Notes: a model not told the origin generated them from the letters alone. 64,000 bases of DNA from Brevibacterium senegalense (GCF_000285835.1 NZ_HE978600.1:97102-161101), one strand, 5' to 3'; positions 33,366 through 42,641 are shown, counted from the stretch's first letter. A program made the numbers and translations.

Positions 33366-33374
33366 GAGCAGACA

Positions 33375-33414
33375 GCGGCGCCGCTGACCCGCAGGTGCGG
33401 ATCAGCGGCGCCGC
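33375..33414. terminator. Bidirectional terminator hairpin between DUF3866 gene and FKBP gene
   Basis: Arms GCGGCGCCGCTGA and TCAGCGGCGCCGC (13 bp) with an inner CCGCA/TGCGG stem. It lies between convergent stops. Confidence 0.78.
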
Positions 33415-33431
33415 CGCGTGAGTGTCGGCGC

Positions 33432-33812
33432 TCAGGCGCCCGCGATCCCCTCGAGGTCGCACACGAAGACGAGGCTCTCGTTCGGCCCGATCGCGCCGGG
33501 CACGCCGTTCGGGCCGTAGGCCAGGTGCGGCGGGATGCGCAGCGTGCGGCGTCCGCCCACGCGCATGCCCTGGACGCCCTGGTCCCAGCCCGCGATGACC
33601 ATGCCCACGCCCAGCTTGAACTGCAGCGGGGTGCCGCGGTTGTACGAGGCGTCGAACTCCTCGCCCGTCGAGTGGGCCACGCCCACGTAGTGGACGGCGA
33701 CGGTGTCGCCGGCCTTCGCCTCGGGGCCCTCGCCCACGATGTCGTCGGTGATCTCGAGGTCCGTCGGGGCGGCGTCGCCCGGGAAGTCGATCTCCGGCTT
33801 CTGCTTGCTCAT
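33432..33812 (-). CDS. FKBP-type peptidyl-prolyl cis-trans isomerase, cytoplasmic
   Basis: The 126-residue protein is a single FKBP domain: GDTVAVHYVGVAHSTGEEFDASYNRGTPLQFKLGVGMVIAGWDQGVQGMRVGGRRTLRIPPHLAYG..., with the active-site Y, F, D, W and hydrophobic residues in place. There is no signal peptide, so it acts in the cytoplasm as a folding helper. It follows the lipoprotein FKBP after 42 bases and is probably co-transcribed. It starts MSKQKPEIDFPGDAAP at an ATG whose AAGGAG ribosome site is seen in the gap. Confidence 0.93.
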   Translation of the reverse strand: MSKQKPEIDFPGDAAPTDLEITDDIVGEGPEAKAGDTVAVHYVGVAHSTGEEFDASYNRGTPLQFKLGVGMVIAGWDQGVQGMRVGGRRTLRIPPHLAYGPNGVPGAIGPNESLVFVCDLEGIAGA

Positions 33813-33854
33813 GTGATGCTCCTTGCTCTGAGTCGGTCCGCTGTCGACCGGGCG

Positions 33855-34808
33855 TCAGCCCACGGCCGAGAGGATGTCGATGACGAACACGAGGGTCGCG
33901 CCGCCGGGGATGGACGGCGGGGAGCCGCCGTCGCCGTAGCCCTTGTCCGGCGGGATGACGACGACGATCTGCGAGCCCACCTTCTGGCCCACGAGCGCCT
34001 CGTTCCAGCCGTCGATGACAGGGGCGGAGCCCACGCCCTGGACGACGAACGGCTCGCCGCGCTCCCACGAGCTGTCGAACGGCTCGGACGCGTCGTCCCA
34101 CAGCCAGCCCGTGTAGTGGACGGACACGTTCTGGCCCTCCTCGACCTGGGGACCGTCGCCCTCGATCGCGACGCCCGTCTGCAGCTCTGCCGGCGCATCG
34201 CCCTCGGGCTGCTCGATCGACGGGGAGCCGTCGTCCCCGCGGGTCACGGCCGGGAACTCCTCCGGGAGGTCCTGCTCCTCGCCCTCGGCGCGCTCGAGCG
34301 CCTCCGGGATCTCCTCGACGCCCTCGATGTCGATGACGTAGACGAGCGTCTCCGCCTCCTGACCGGCCGAGGCCGCGCCGTTGAGCGAGAGCAGCACGCG
34401 GGAGCCCACGTTCTGGCCCACGACCGCGTCGAAGAGCCCCTCGTTGATCTGCTCCGTGTCCGTGGGGAAGCCGGACGGCGAGTCCGCGTCGTAGGACGAC
34501 TCGACGACCTCGCCGCTCGTGCCGGACACGAGCGTCATGTGGGCGGTGACCTGCTGGCCCTCCTCGACCGTCTCCCCGTCGCCCTCGGCGACGACGGTGG
34601 ACTCCGTCTCCTCGATGACGAGCGGCGCCTCGAACGTGACGGTGGGCTTCTCGCCGGGCGCTCCCTCGACGGTCACCTCGTCCAGCGCGGTCGAGGCCGG
34701 CTGCACGTCCGCCGTGGGCGACGCGGCGGTCTGGTCGGCCTCGTCGGCGCTGCACGCGGAGAGCAGGAGGACGGCCGCCGCGGTGGCGGCGAGCACGGTC
34801 TTCTTCAC
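33855..34808 (-). CDS. FKBP-type prolyl isomerase lipoprotein (two FKBP domains)
   Basis: The 317-residue product starts at GTG with a GGAAGGA site: VKKTVLAATAAAVLLLSACS, a lipoprotein signal with the cysteine at residue 19. Two FKBP domains follow. The first (about residues 75-180) is divergent and lacks several active-site aromatics (VTAHMTLVSGTSGEVVESSYDAD). The second (about 210-317) is canonical (VSVHYTGWLWDDASEPFDSSWERGEPFVVQG..VIDGWNEALVGQKVGSQIVVVIPPDKGYG). It should sit on the outer face of the membrane and help fold secreted proteins. pafA ends 31 bases upstream; a TAGGAT hexamer in that gap may be its own promoter. Confidence 0.92.
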   Translation of the reverse strand: MKKTVLAATAAAVLLLSACSADEADQTAASPTADVQPASTALDEVTVEGAPGEKPTVTFEAPLVIEETESTVVAEGDGETVEEGQQVTAHMTLVSGTSGEVVESSYDADSPSGFPTDTEQINEGLFDAVVGQNVGSRVLLSLNGAASAGQEAETLVYVIDIEGVEEIPEALERAEGEEQDLPEEFPAVTRGDDGSPSIEQPEGDAPAELQTGVAIEGDGPQVEEGQNVSVHYTGWLWDDASEPFDSSWERGEPFVVQGVGSAPVIDGWNEALVGQKVGSQIVVVIPPDKGYGDGGSPPSIPGGATLVFVIDILSAVG

Positions 34809-34839
34809 AGGTGTTCCTTCCGATCGGTACGGGGCGATC

Positions 34840-36309
34840 CTAGACGCTGCGGCTGGGCGCCTCGTCCAGCAGGGCGGTGATGAGGGCCTCGGCCCGCTCG
34901 CTGACCGGCTCGAACGGGTCCTTGAGGACGACCGCACGGTGGGACTGGTCGTTGAGGCGCAGGTGCACCCAGTCGACCGTGAAGTCCCGCCGGGCTCGGT
35001 GAGCGGCCTCGACGAAGCGTCCCCGCAGCTGCGCCCGGGTGGTCTCCGGCGGCCGGTGCCGGGCCGTCGCGATCTCGTAGGGCGTCACGACCGGCACGGC
35101 GCGTCCCGCCTCCCGGAGCGGTCCCAGCAGTCCCGATCCCGGGGTGATGTCGTGGTAGGCGACGTCCAGGCGGGTGAGCCGGGGGTCGTCCCAGTCGGAG
35201 CCGGAGCGCTCGCGGTACCGGTCCATGAGCGACTTCTTGAGGACCCAGTCGATCTCGCCGGCCAGGGGCGTGGGATCGCCCGCCTCGATCGCGTCGAGGA
35301 GGCGGCGCCAGCGGTCGAGGACCCGGGCGGCGACCGCATCGTCGCCCAGCGAGTGGTCGCCGCGGGCCACGAGCGCGGTCGCGTGCTCGAGGTAGACCCG
35401 CTGGAGCGACAGGGCGTCCGTCGTCCGGCCGTCCGCGGACTCCAGCGGGGTCCGCCCGGTCAGGTCGCGGCTCACCAGCCGGATGTCGCGGATGGGGTGC
35501 CGCAGCGAGCGGTCGCCCATGGGCACGCCCGCCTCGATGAGGTCGAGGACGAGGATCGCGGAGCCCACCTTGAGCTCCGTCGTCGCCGGCAGCATCGAGG
35601 AGTCGCCCACGATCACGTGCAGCCGGCGGTACTTCTCCGCATCCGCGTGCGGTTCGTCGCGCGCGTTGATGATGGGCCGGGAGCGGGTCGTCGCGGACGA
35701 CAGCCCCTCCCACATGACGTCCGAGCGCGCGGACAGGCCGAAGGTCCGGCCCCCGGTCTGCGGGCGCGCGTCCGGGGCCGATCCCGCACCGGCCCGGTTC
35801 GTCTCGCCCGTGGGGACTTGGAAGGTGGGGCGGGCGGGGACGAGGGCGCCGGCGCCCACGAGCAGCTGCCGGGTCACGAGGAACGGCAGCAGGACGGAGG
35901 TGAGGTGCGAGAAGTCCATCGACCGGCGCACCAGCAGGTTCTCGTGGCTGCCGTACGAGTTGCCCTGCGCGTCCGTGTTGTTCTTCACGAGGTGCGCGCG
36001 GCCGTCGTGGCCGTCGGCCTCGAGCGCGGCCTGGGCGTTGACCAGCAGGTCCGCGAGGATCGCATCGCCGGCCCCGTCCTGGGCGATGAGGTCGGTGAGG
36101 CGGTCGCACTCCGCGGTCGCGTACTCCGGGTGCGAGCCCACGTCCAGGTAGAGGCGCGAGCCGTTGGGCAGGAACACGTTCGAGGACCGGCCCCAGTCGA
36201 CGACGGGACGGAACAGGTAGCGGGCCACCTCCTCGGGTCCCAGCCGGCGGGTCGTGTCCGCCGTGTACGCGATCCCGTACTCGGTCTCCAGGCCGTAGAT
36301 GCGCCTCAT
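34840..36309 (-). CDS. pafA: PafA, Pup-protein ligase
   Basis: The 489-residue carboxylate-amine ligase joins the Pup C-terminal glutamate to target lysines using ATP. It begins MRRIYGLETEYGIAYT, with the metal/ATP-binding ETEYG, then RLYLDVGSHPEYATAE, LVKNNTDAQGNSYGSHENLLVRR and RPIINARDEPHADAEKYRRLHVIVGDSSM, all diagnostic for the PafA/Dop family. Ligase rather than deamidase is assigned from closer fit to PafA and the normal position after prcA. Its ATG overlaps the prcA stop (ATGA). Confidence 0.95.
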   Translation of the reverse strand: MRRIYGLETEYGIAYTADTTRRLGPEEVARYLFRPVVDWGRSSNVFLPNGSRLYLDVGSHPEYATAECDRLTDLIAQDGAGDAILADLLVNAQAALEADGHDGRAHLVKNNTDAQGNSYGSHENLLVRRSMDFSHLTSVLLPFLVTRQLLVGAGALVPARPTFQVPTGETNRAGAGSAPDARPQTGGRTFGLSARSDVMWEGLSSATTRSRPIINARDEPHADAEKYRRLHVIVGDSSMLPATTELKVGSAILVLDLIEAGVPMGDRSLRHPIRDIRLVSRDLTGRTPLESADGRTTDALSLQRVYLEHATALVARGDHSLGDDAVAARVLDRWRRLLDAIEAGDPTPLAGEIDWVLKKSLMDRYRERSGSDWDDPRLTRLDVAYHDITPGSGLLGPLREAGRAVPVVTPYEIATARHRPPETTRAQLRGRFVEAAHRARRDFTVDWVHLRLNDQSHRAVVLKDPFEPVSERAEALITALLDEAPSRSV

Positions 36310-36962
36310 GCGTCTGCCTCCAGTCGACGGAACGTGCGCGGCGAGTCGGTCGTGCGGTCCAGCAGTGCGACCTCGCGCTGGGCGGCGGGGGCATCCGCCA
36401 GGCCCATCGCCGCGAGTCCCGCCGCGAGCGCCGCTTCGAGTCCCAGGCCGGCGAGGTCCGTGTCCCCCAGCGCCCGGGTGATCGCCTCGGCGCCCGCGCC
36501 CAGGGCGACGTGGCCGCGCTCGTGCGCGACGGAGCCGTCGAAGGAGAGGCGGAAGAGCCGGTCCGCGGCCGCCTCCTCCCCCAGTTCGGCGACGACCAGC
36601 TCGACCTCGTAGGGCTTCTGCTCGGTCGTGAAGACCCCGGCCAGGGTCTGCGCGTACGCGTTCGCCAGGCCGCGCGCGCTCACGTCGCTGCGGTCGTAGG
36701 CGTATCCGCGCAGGTCCGCGTAGCGCACGCCCGCCTGCCGCAGGCCCTCGAACTCGTTGAACTTCCCCACCGCGGCAAAGCCGATCCGATCGTAGATCTC
36801 CGCGATCTTGTGCAGGGACGACGACGGGTTCTCCGCCAGCAGCAGGATCCCGTCCGCGCAGCTGAGGACGAGGACGGGCCGCCCGCGGGCGATGCCCTTG
36901 CGGGCGAACTCCGCCCGGTCCTTCATGAGCTGCTCGGGGCTCACGTAGAACGGGACGCTCAT
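36306..36962 (-). CDS. prcA: Proteasome alpha subunit PrcA
   Basis: The 218-residue protein starts MSVPFYVSPEQLMKDRAEFARKGIARGRPVLVLSCADGILLLAEN, a typical alpha subunit with the gate-forming N terminus and no catalytic threonine. LHKIAEIYDRIGFAAVGKFNEFEGLRQAGVRYADLRGYAYDRSDV is the conserved alpha-ring segment. Seven copies form each outer ring of the 20S core. It overlaps prcB by 4 bases upstream and pafA by 4 downstream. The length is slightly below the mycobacterial 248 residues, mainly through a short C-terminal tail. Confidence 0.95.
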   Translation of the reverse strand: MSVPFYVSPEQLMKDRAEFARKGIARGRPVLVLSCADGILLLAENPSSSLHKIAEIYDRIGFAAVGKFNEFEGLRQAGVRYADLRGYAYDRSDVSARGLANAYAQTLAGVFTTEQKPYEVELVVAELGEEAAADRLFRLSFDGSVAHERGHVALGAGAEAITRALGDTDLAGLGLEAALAAGLAAMGLADAPAAQREVALLDRTTDSPRTFRRLEADA

Positions 36963-37768
36963 GACTCCTCCTCCCCCGGCAGCGACCGCCGGGCCGGGAC
37001 CGCCAGCGCCGAGGCCGCCGCGAGGACCGTCTCCTGCGGCACCTCCCGCTCGCCGTCGGCGGTCACGATGCGGATGATCGGGGCGATGCCGCCCACCAGG
37101 TCCGTGCCGCCGGTCGCGGCGTCGTCACGGGCGGCGTCGCCCAGGGCCTCGAGGGCCAGGCGGATGCCGTCCTCGGTCGTGAGGCCCTTGCGCCAGAGGC
37201 GACGCAGGGTCGACCGGGCGGGACCGGAGCCGGAGCCGATCGCGTGGTGGTCGACCTCCTCGTACTTCCCGCCGGTCGCGTCGAAGCTGAAGATCCGTCC
37301 CGGTGCGGAGGGGTCGTCCGTCAGTCCGGCCAGCAGCGGGACGACGGCGAGCCCCTGCATCGCGAGCCCCAGCTGGGACCGGAGCATCGCGGCCAGCCGG
37401 GTGGCCTTGCCCTCGAGGGAGAGCGGTGTGCCCTCGATCTTCTCGTAGTGCTCGAGCTCCACCTGGAAGAGCCGCACGAGCTCCAGGGCGAGTCCCGCCG
37501 TGCCGGCGATCCCGATGACCGCGCGGCGGTCCGCGCGGTGGACCTTCTCGATGCGGCGACTGGCGATGTGGTGACCGGCCGTCGCCCGGCGGTCACCGGC
37601 CATGAGGACTCCGTCCGCAGTCCGCAGCGCCAGCACCGTCGTGCCCTCCGGCGCCAGGGCGGGGCTGAGGCCGCCGGTCGCGGGCAGCGCCTCCGGCTGC
37701 GCCTCGCGCACGAGGTCGAAGAAGGAGGTCGAGGTCGAACTGAGGAACGACGGGCCGAAGCCGGTCAC
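36959..37768 (-). CDS. prcB: Proteasome beta subunit PrcB (catalytic)
   Basis: The 269-residue precursor has a propeptide of 42 residues ending PALAPEG, then the mature N terminus TTVLALRTADGVLMAGDRRATAGHHIASR, with the nucleophilic threonine at residue 43. The aspartate and lysine partners of the Ntn-hydrolase site are expected in GDRRAT and further on (IEKVHR). It assembles as the two inner rings. The ATG overlaps the pup stop (4 bases), keeping the normal pup-prcB-prcA order. Confidence 0.96.
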   Translation of the reverse strand: MTGFGPSFLSSTSTSFFDLVREAQPEALPATGGLSPALAPEGTTVLALRTADGVLMAGDRRATAGHHIASRRIEKVHRADRRAVIGIAGTAGLALELVRLFQVELEHYEKIEGTPLSLEGKATRLAAMLRSQLGLAMQGLAVVPLLAGLTDDPSAPGRIFSFDATGGKYEEVDHHAIGSGSGPARSTLRRLWRKGLTTEDGIRLALEALGDAARDDAATGGTDLVGGIAPIIRIVTADGEREVPQETVLAAASALAVPARRSLPGEEES

Positions 37769-37962
37769 TGCCCGCCCTTCTGGACGAAGTTGCGGACGAA
37801 CTCCTCCGCGTTCGACTCGAGGACGCTGTCGATGTCGTCGAGGATCGAGTCGACGGCGGTCGTGTCGATCTGCGTCTGCGCCTGGACGACCGGTGCGTCG
37901 TCCTCCGGCGGCTCCGGCCGCTCGTTCCGGTCGCGGTTCGCCTGCTCGCTGCTGCTCGTCAT
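37765..37962 (-). CDS. pup: Prokaryotic ubiquitin-like protein Pup
   Basis: The 65-residue tag begins MTSSSEQANRDRNERPEPPE and ends with the helix that binds ARC (DSILDDIDSVLESNAEEF) and VRNFVQKGGQ. The last residue is glutamine, so Dop must deamidate it to glutamate before PafA can use it. The protein is otherwise disordered and acidic, as expected. The ATG has a GAGG site. It overlaps prcB by 4 bases. Confidence 0.96.
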   Translation of the reverse strand: MTSSSEQANRDRNERPEPPEDDAPVVQAQTQIDTTAVDSILDDIDSVLESNAEEFVRNFVQKGGQ

Positions 37963-37997
37963 CGTGTTGCCTCTCCTCCGACTGTCTGCGGTGTGCC

Positions 37998-39551
37998 TCA
38001 GTCTAGTGAGGCCGGCCCCGCGTGGTCCGCCCGGAGCCGCTCGATGAGATCGTCCGCGCTCCCGGCGGCGTGCAGGGCGGCCCCCACGGCCTCGCGCGTG
38101 TGCCCCAGGGGGCTGCGCATGCCGATGCGCACGTGCGTGCCGTCCGCGCGCTCGAGGACGACGGCGTCCCACGACGCGGCGGCGACCGCCGGGGCGAACC
38201 GTTCGATGACGCCGCCGCGCAGGAACGCGCGGGTGTCGTGCGGTGCGGTGTCCACGGCGGCCTCGACCTGCGCATCCGTCGTGAGACGGCGGATCCGGCC
38301 GGCGGACTCGAGCCGGTGGAACAGCCCCTTCTCGCGGCGCACGTCCGAGTACTGCACGTCGATGAGCGCGAGCGTGGGGTCGTCCCACGCGAGGTCGCCG
38401 CGCGTGCGGTAGCCCTCGAGCAGCACGAGCTTCGCGACCCAGTCGATGTCTGCCGCCAGCTCGCGCGGCTCCCGCGCCAGCGCGGTGAGGAACCGGTCCC
38501 ACTCGGCCAGCACCTCCGCCGTCGCGGGGTCGGGATCCGGCCCTGCGGCCCGCTGTGCGGCGTCCCAGTAGAGCCGCTGGACGTCGATCGCGGTGAGTGC
38601 AGACCCGTCCGCCAGCGGCAGTGCGGCCGTGAGCGTGAGGTCGTGGCTGACGGTCTGCAGCGCGGTGACCGGGTCCGCCAGCTCGAGGTGCGGGGCGAGG
38701 CCCGCCTCGATGAGCCCCAGCACCAGTGCGGTCGAGCCGAAGCGCACGAGTGTCGCGGGCTCCGCGAGCGTCGCATCGCCGATGATGACGTGCAGGCGGC
38801 GCCACTGCGTGCCGTCCGCGTGCGGTTCGTCGCGCGTGTTGACGATGGGGCGGCGGAGGGTCGTCTCGAGGCCGATCTGCTCCTCGAAGAAGTCCGCGCG
38901 CGAGGAGATCTGGTAGCCGGGGACCTCCCCGCTGCGTCCGATCCCCACCCGGCCGGCGCCGCAGAGGATCTGGCGTGTCGTGAAGAACGGGATGAGTGCG
39001 GCCGCCAGCAGGTCGAAGTCGACGTCGCGACGGACGAGGTAGTTCTCGTGCGCGCCGTACGAGGACCCCTTCGAGTCCGTGTTGTTCTTGTAGAGGTTGA
39101 CCGGCTCCGCGGTGGACGCGAGGGAGCGCACGCACTCCTCCGCCACCCGATCGCCCGCCCGGTCCCACACGAGCACGTCGCGGGGTGTGCGGACCTCCGG
39201 CGACGAGTACTCCGGGTGGGCGTGGTCGACGTAGAGCCTGGCGCCGTTGGCCAGCACGACGTTCGCCAGGTACTGCGCGTCCGGCATCGCGTCCGGCAGG
39301 TGGGTGAGCTGGCTCACATGCGCGTCCGACTCGTGCATGAGGAAGCCGCGGGCGTCCGCCAGCGGGGTCTCCGCGCTGAAGTCCCAGAAGCTCTGGGCGG
39401 ACCGCAGACCGCGCGGAGCGGCGTACGCGTCGACGACCCGGGCGGAGTCGCGCATCGGGTTGGCGCCGGGACGACCTGGCTCGCTGATGCCGAACTCCGT
39501 CTCCGCGCCCATGACGCGCACCGCACTCACCGGGGGGACCTGCTGGGACAT
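37998..39551 (-). CDS. dop: Dop, Pup deamidase/depupylase
   Basis: The 517-residue homologue of PafA starts MSQQVPPVSAVRVMGAETEFGISEPGRPGANP, whose longer N-terminal loop region is typical of Dop. It continues with LYVDHAHPEYSSPEVRTP, LYKNNTDSKGSSYGAHENYLVRR and RPIVNTRDEPHADGTQWRRLHVIIGDATL. It converts Pup-Gln to Pup-Glu and removes Pup from proteins. The ATG at 39551 with an AGGAGG site is chosen; an ATG 13 codons upstream lies inside the divergent gene. pup follows after 35 bases. Confidence 0.95.
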   Translation of the reverse strand: MSQQVPPVSAVRVMGAETEFGISEPGRPGANPMRDSARVVDAYAAPRGLRSAQSFWDFSAETPLADARGFLMHESDAHVSQLTHLPDAMPDAQYLANVVLANGARLYVDHAHPEYSSPEVRTPRDVLVWDRAGDRVAEECVRSLASTAEPVNLYKNNTDSKGSSYGAHENYLVRRDVDFDLLAAALIPFFTTRQILCGAGRVGIGRSGEVPGYQISSRADFFEEQIGLETTLRRPIVNTRDEPHADGTQWRRLHVIIGDATLAEPATLVRFGSTALVLGLIEAGLAPHLELADPVTALQTVSHDLTLTAALPLADGSALTAIDVQRLYWDAAQRAAGPDPDPATAEVLAEWDRFLTALAREPRELAADIDWVAKLVLLEGYRTRGDLAWDDPTLALIDVQYSDVRREKGLFHRLESAGRIRRLTTDAQVEAAVDTAPHDTRAFLRGGVIERFAPAVAAASWDAVVLERADGTHVRIGMRSPLGHTREAVGAALHAAGSADDLIERLRADHAGPASLD

Positions 39552-39559
39552 GCTCCTCC

Positions 39560-39565
39560 TACAAT
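39560..39565 (+). promoter_or_regulatory. -10 hexamer TACAAT of the DUF3054 gene (leaderless type)
   Basis: TACAAT lies 6 bases before the GTG at 39572 and 8 bases from the dop start on the other strand. Confidence 0.5.
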
Positions 39566-39571
39566 CGAGGC

Positions 39572-39949
39572 GTGGCTTCGAAGAAATCATCTCATCTCGT
39601 CCTCGCCCTGGCCGTCGACCTCGTGCTGGTCGTCGCGTTCGTCATCGTGGGGCACGTCCAGCACTACCGGAGCCTGGACCCGGCGGCCCTGCTGCAGACC
39701 GCGTGGCCGTTCCTCGCGTCCCTGGCCGTCGCGTGGGTGCTGACCCGCGTGTGGCAGAAGCCGCTGGCCCCGCTCACCACCGGGACCGGGATCTGGGCGA
39801 TCACCGTCCTCGTGGGGCTGGTGCTGCGCGCGATCGGCGGGGTCTCCGTCGCAGAGCCCTTCCTCATCGTCGCGGCGGGCCTCAACTTCGTGACGCTCGT
39901 GGGCTGGCGACTCATCGCGTCCGCGGCCGTGGGCCGCGGCGCACGCTGA
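39572..39949 (+). CDS. DUF3054 small membrane protein
   Basis: The 125-residue protein has four hydrophobic segments (LVLALAVDLVLVVAFVIVGH, PFLASLAVAWVLT, ITVLVGLVLRAIGG, FLIVAAGLNFVTLVGW) and the DUF3054 pattern AVDLVLVVAFVIVGHVQH and GTGIWAITVLVGLVLR. Members are integral membrane proteins of unknown role, frequent in actinobacteria. It begins at a GTG 20 bases from the divergent dop start, with a leaderless-type -10. Downstream is a 12-base palindrome (TCGGACGTCCGA, 39950-39961) that may help end transcription. Confidence 0.85.
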   Translation: MASKKSSHLVLALAVDLVLVVAFVIVGHVQHYRSLDPAALLQTAWPFLASLAVAWVLTRVWQKPLAPLTTGTGIWAITVLVGLVLRAIGGVSVAEPFLIVAAGLNFVTLVGWRLIASAAVGRGAR

Positions 39950-39963
39950 TCGGACGTCCGACC

Positions 39964-39989
39964 TCGTCACACACGAGTCCTCGTCACAC
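39964..39989. repeat. Short direct repeat at the arc stop codon
   Basis: CTCGTCACAC occurs at about 39963-39972 and 39980-39989, 17 bases apart. The second copy covers the arc stop codon. Confidence 0.6.
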
Positions 39990-41573
39990 GGGGGTCTGCT
40001 CGCCCGTCCGGATGAGGCGCAGGTGGGTGATCCGCTCGCCGCGGCGGCCGCTGATGCGCGCCCACTCGTCCGGGTTCGTCGTGTTGGGCAGGTCCTCGTG
40101 CTCCTCGAACTCCTCCGCGATCGCCCGGTCGAAGTGCTCCCACCGGATGCCGCGGCCCTCACCGGAGAGCACGGACTTGATCGCGTGCTTCTTCGCCCGG
40201 TCGACGACGTTGTGGATCATCGCACCGGAGGAGAAGTCGGAGAAGAAGAGGACCTCGCGCCGGCCGTCCGCGTACGTGACCTCGACGAACTCGTTGTCGC
40301 GGGAGCGGGCGTACATCCGCTGCACGCAGCGGTCGATGAGCGCCTCGACGCCCTCCTCCGCGAGCGTCGGGTGCAGCGGCAGCCGCGCCGTCACGTACTT
40401 CGAGAAGATGTCGCGGGCGGCGTCCTCGTTCGGACGCTCGATCCGGATCTTCACGTCCAGGCGGCCCGGGCGGAGGATCGCGGGGTCGATGAGGTCCTCG
40501 CGGTTGGAGGCGCCGATGACGATGACGTTCTCCAGCGACTCGACGCCGTCGATCTCCGCGAGCAGCTGGGGGACGATCGTCGTCTCCACGTCGGAGGACT
40601 TGCCGGTGCCGCGCGTGCGGAAGAGCGACTCCATCTCGTCGAAGAAGACGACGACGGGCGAGCCGGCGGTCGCCTTCTCGCGGGCCCGGGCGAAGATGAT
40701 CCGCAGCTGGCGCTCCGTCTCGCCCACGTACTTGTCCAGCAGCTCGGGGCCCTTGACGTTGATGAAGTAGCTCGTGGCGGACGGATCCGCGCGCCGGGCC
40801 GACAGCGAGTTCGCGACCGCCTTCGCGATGAGCGTCTTGCCGCAGCCGGGCGGGCCGTAGAGCAGGATGCCCTTGGGCGGCTTGAGCTCGTGCTCCTCGA
40901 ACAGCTCCGGGTTCTCGAACGGCATCTCGACGGCGTCCTGGATCTGGTCGATCTGGGCCGCGAGGCCGCCCACGTCCGCGTACGAGATGTCCGGGACCTC
41001 CTCGAGCAGGAGAGTCTGGACCTCGGGCTTCTCCACGACCTCGGTCGCGAACTGCGTGCGCCGGTCGACGAGCACGTGGTCGCCCACCCGCACGCCGCGG
41101 GCGCGCAGGTCGGTCCCCAGCCGGCAGACCATCTCGTCGTCGTTGGGGCCCCCGATGATGATGCGGTCGCCGTCGGGCATGACCTCGCGCACCGGGGCCA
41201 CGTCGCCCACGCCGCTGGGGGCGGCCGCGTCGATGACGACGAGTCCCTCGGACAGGCGGACGTCCGCCCCCGGCACCAGCACCGCGTCTCCCACGTCCGG
41301 GGCGACGGCCAGGCGCATGCGGCGGCCCGAGGCCAGCACGTCGACCGTGCGCCCCTCGCCCCCGCTCTGTGGCGGGCGCAGCACCGTGCCGTACGTGTTG
41401 GGCGGCTCCGACAGCGCGGCGATCTCCGTCCGCACCCGGGTGAGCTCGTCACGGGCGCCCCGCAGGGTCGCCGTGAGGTTCTCGTTCCGCTTGCCGGCGG
41501 CCACGAGCTGCTGGCGCATCATGGAGTTCTCGCGCCGCAGCGTCGTGATCTCCGCGGTGGGCTCAGTCGTCAT
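39984..41573 (-). CDS. arc: ARC (Mpa), proteasome-associated AAA+ ATPase, without the usual C-terminal tail
   Basis: The 529-residue unfoldase has an N-terminal coiled coil ([32 protein letters not shown]), two OB folds, and one AAA+ domain: [21 protein letters not shown] (Walker A), [12 protein letters not shown] (Walker B) and [17 protein letters not shown]. It binds pupylated proteins by the coiled coil and feeds them to PrcAB. In M. tuberculosis Mpa the chain ends in Gln-Tyr-Leu, needed to open the 20S gate; here it stops about 20 residues early at RTGEQTPV. The ATG at 41573 has an AGGA site; the start overlaps trmI by 11 bases. Confidence 0.93.
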   Translation of the reverse strand: MTTEPTAEITTLRRENSMMRQQLVAAGKRNENLTATLRGARDELTRVRTEIAALSEPPNTYGTVLRPPQSGGEGRTVDVLASGRRMRLAVAPDVGDAVLVPGADVRLSEGLVVIDAAAPSGVGDVAPVREVMPDGDRIIIGGPNDDEMVCRLGTDLRARGVRVGDHVLVDRRTQFATEVVEKPEVQTLLLEEVPDISYADVGGLAAQIDQIQDAVEMPFENPELFEEHELKPPKGILLYGPPGCGKTLIAKAVANSLSARRADPSATSYFINVKGPELLDKYVGETERQLRIIFARAREKATAGSPVVVFFDEMESLFRTRGTGKSSDVETTIVPQLLAEIDGVESLENVIVIGASNREDLIDPAILRPGRLDVKIRIERPNEDAARDIFSKYVTARLPLHPTLAEEGVEALIDRCVQRMYARSRDNEFVEVTYADGRREVLFFSDFSSGAMIHNVVDRAKKHAIKSVLSGEGRGIRWEHFDRAIAEEFEEHEDLPNTTNPDEWARISGRRGERITHLRLIRTGEQTPV

Positions 41574-42606
41574 CCGATGCATCCTCGTCCTGTGCGTACT
41601 CCTCTGCGATCCTCGCCCGCGACCCGGCCTGCCGGCCCAGCTTCCGGAGCCGCTTCGCGGGTGCGGTGCGCTGACCGATGGCGTGCTCCGTGATCTCCGG
41701 TTCGAACCACTGCTCGAGGTCCTCCTCGCTGGGGGTGCTGCCCTGGGGGCGGCGCGACCGCTCGAGCGGCGACTGGCCGTCGTGGAGCCTGCGGGCGAAC
41801 AGGAGGAAGCCGGTGTGGCCGATCATCCGGTGGGAGGGGCGGACGGCCAGGCCCTCGAGGTGCCAGTCGCGGACCATCGACTCGAGCGCGCGGGGCTCGG
41901 CGAACCTCTGCGAGGTGCGCACGGCCTCGGCGGTCCGCGACAGCTGGGAGGCGGTCGCGACGTAGACGATGAGCATCCCGCCGCCGGTCAGCACGTTCGC
42001 GGCGACGTCGACGCACTCCCACGGTGCGAGCATGTCGAGGACGACGCGGTCGGCCTCCCCGGGCTCCAGCGTGTGCGGCAGCGTCTCCGCGAGGTCGCCC
42101 ACTGAGCAGGTCCAGGCCGGGTGGGGTGCGCCGAAGAAGTCCTCGACGTTGCCCGCGGCGATCTGCGCGAACTCCTCGCGGCGCTCGAAGGAGTGGACGC
42201 GCCCGGCGTCGCCCACCGCCCGCAGGAGCGCGAGCGTGAGGGCGCCGGAGCCCACTCCGGCCTCGACGACGGTGGCACCGGGGAACACGTCGCCCAGGGT
42301 CGTGATGAGGGCGGCGTCCTTGGGGTAGACGACGGCCGCACCGCGCGGCATCGAGAGGACGAAGTCCTCGTAGGCGGGTCGCAGCGCCTGGTGGGCGATG
42401 CCCTCGCTGCTGTGGACCGTCACGCCCTCGGGCCCGCCCAGCAGATCGTCGTGCTCGATCCAGCCGCGGTGCGTGTGGAAGCGGTCGCCGGGGGTCAGCA
42501 CGATCGTGTTGAGGCGGCCGCGGGGGTCGGTGAGCTGCACCTTGTCGCCGGGGCGCAGCGGCCCGCGCTGCATCCGTGCGCCGGTGGGGTTCGAGGACGT
42601 GTTCAT
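41563..42606 (-). CDS. trmI: tRNA (adenine-58-N1)-methyltransferase TrmI
   Basis: The 347-residue SAM enzyme methylates A58 in the T-loop of t[29 protein letters not shown] is the N-terminal beta domain. [40 protein letters not shown] contains the SAM motif, and [10 protein letters not shown] is the family's catalytic DMLAPWE. A C-terminal extension of about 70 residues is acidic ([12 protein letters not shown], then [10 protein letters not shown]). The ATG lies 7 bases after minus-strand TAGAGT. arc overlaps its 3' end, as in other actinobacteria. Confidence 0.94.
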   Translation of the reverse strand: MNTSSNPTGARMQRGPLRPGDKVQLTDPRGRLNTIVLTPGDRFHTHRGWIEHDDLLGGPEGVTVHSSEGIAHQALRPAYEDFVLSMPRGAAVVYPKDAALITTLGDVFPGATVVEAGVGSGALTLALLRAVGDAGRVHSFERREEFAQIAAGNVEDFFGAPHPAWTCSVGDLAETLPHTLEPGEADRVVLDMLAPWECVDVAANVLTGGGMLIVYVATASQLSRTAEAVRTSQRFAEPRALESMVRDWHLEGLAVRPSHRMIGHTGFLLFARRLHDGQSPLERSRRPQGSTPSEEDLEQWFEPEITEHAIGQRTAPAKRLRKLGRQAGSRARIAEEYAQDEDASDDD

Positions 42607-42613
42607 CGTCTCC

Positions 42614-42619
42614 ACTCTA
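42614..42619 (-). promoter_or_regulatory. -10 hexamer TAGAGT of trmI (leaderless type)
   Basis: TAGAGT on the minus strand, 7 bases before the trmI ATG. A GGAG in the spacer could also act as a weak ribosome site. Confidence 0.5.
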
Positions 42620-42641
42620 GACCGAGCACGGGCTCCGGCGG

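Noticed and set aside
39984..39989. Tandem duplication as the cause of the short ARC tail
   Set aside because: Removing one copy of the CTCGTCACAC repeat still leaves a stop at the same place and does not restore a QYL end.
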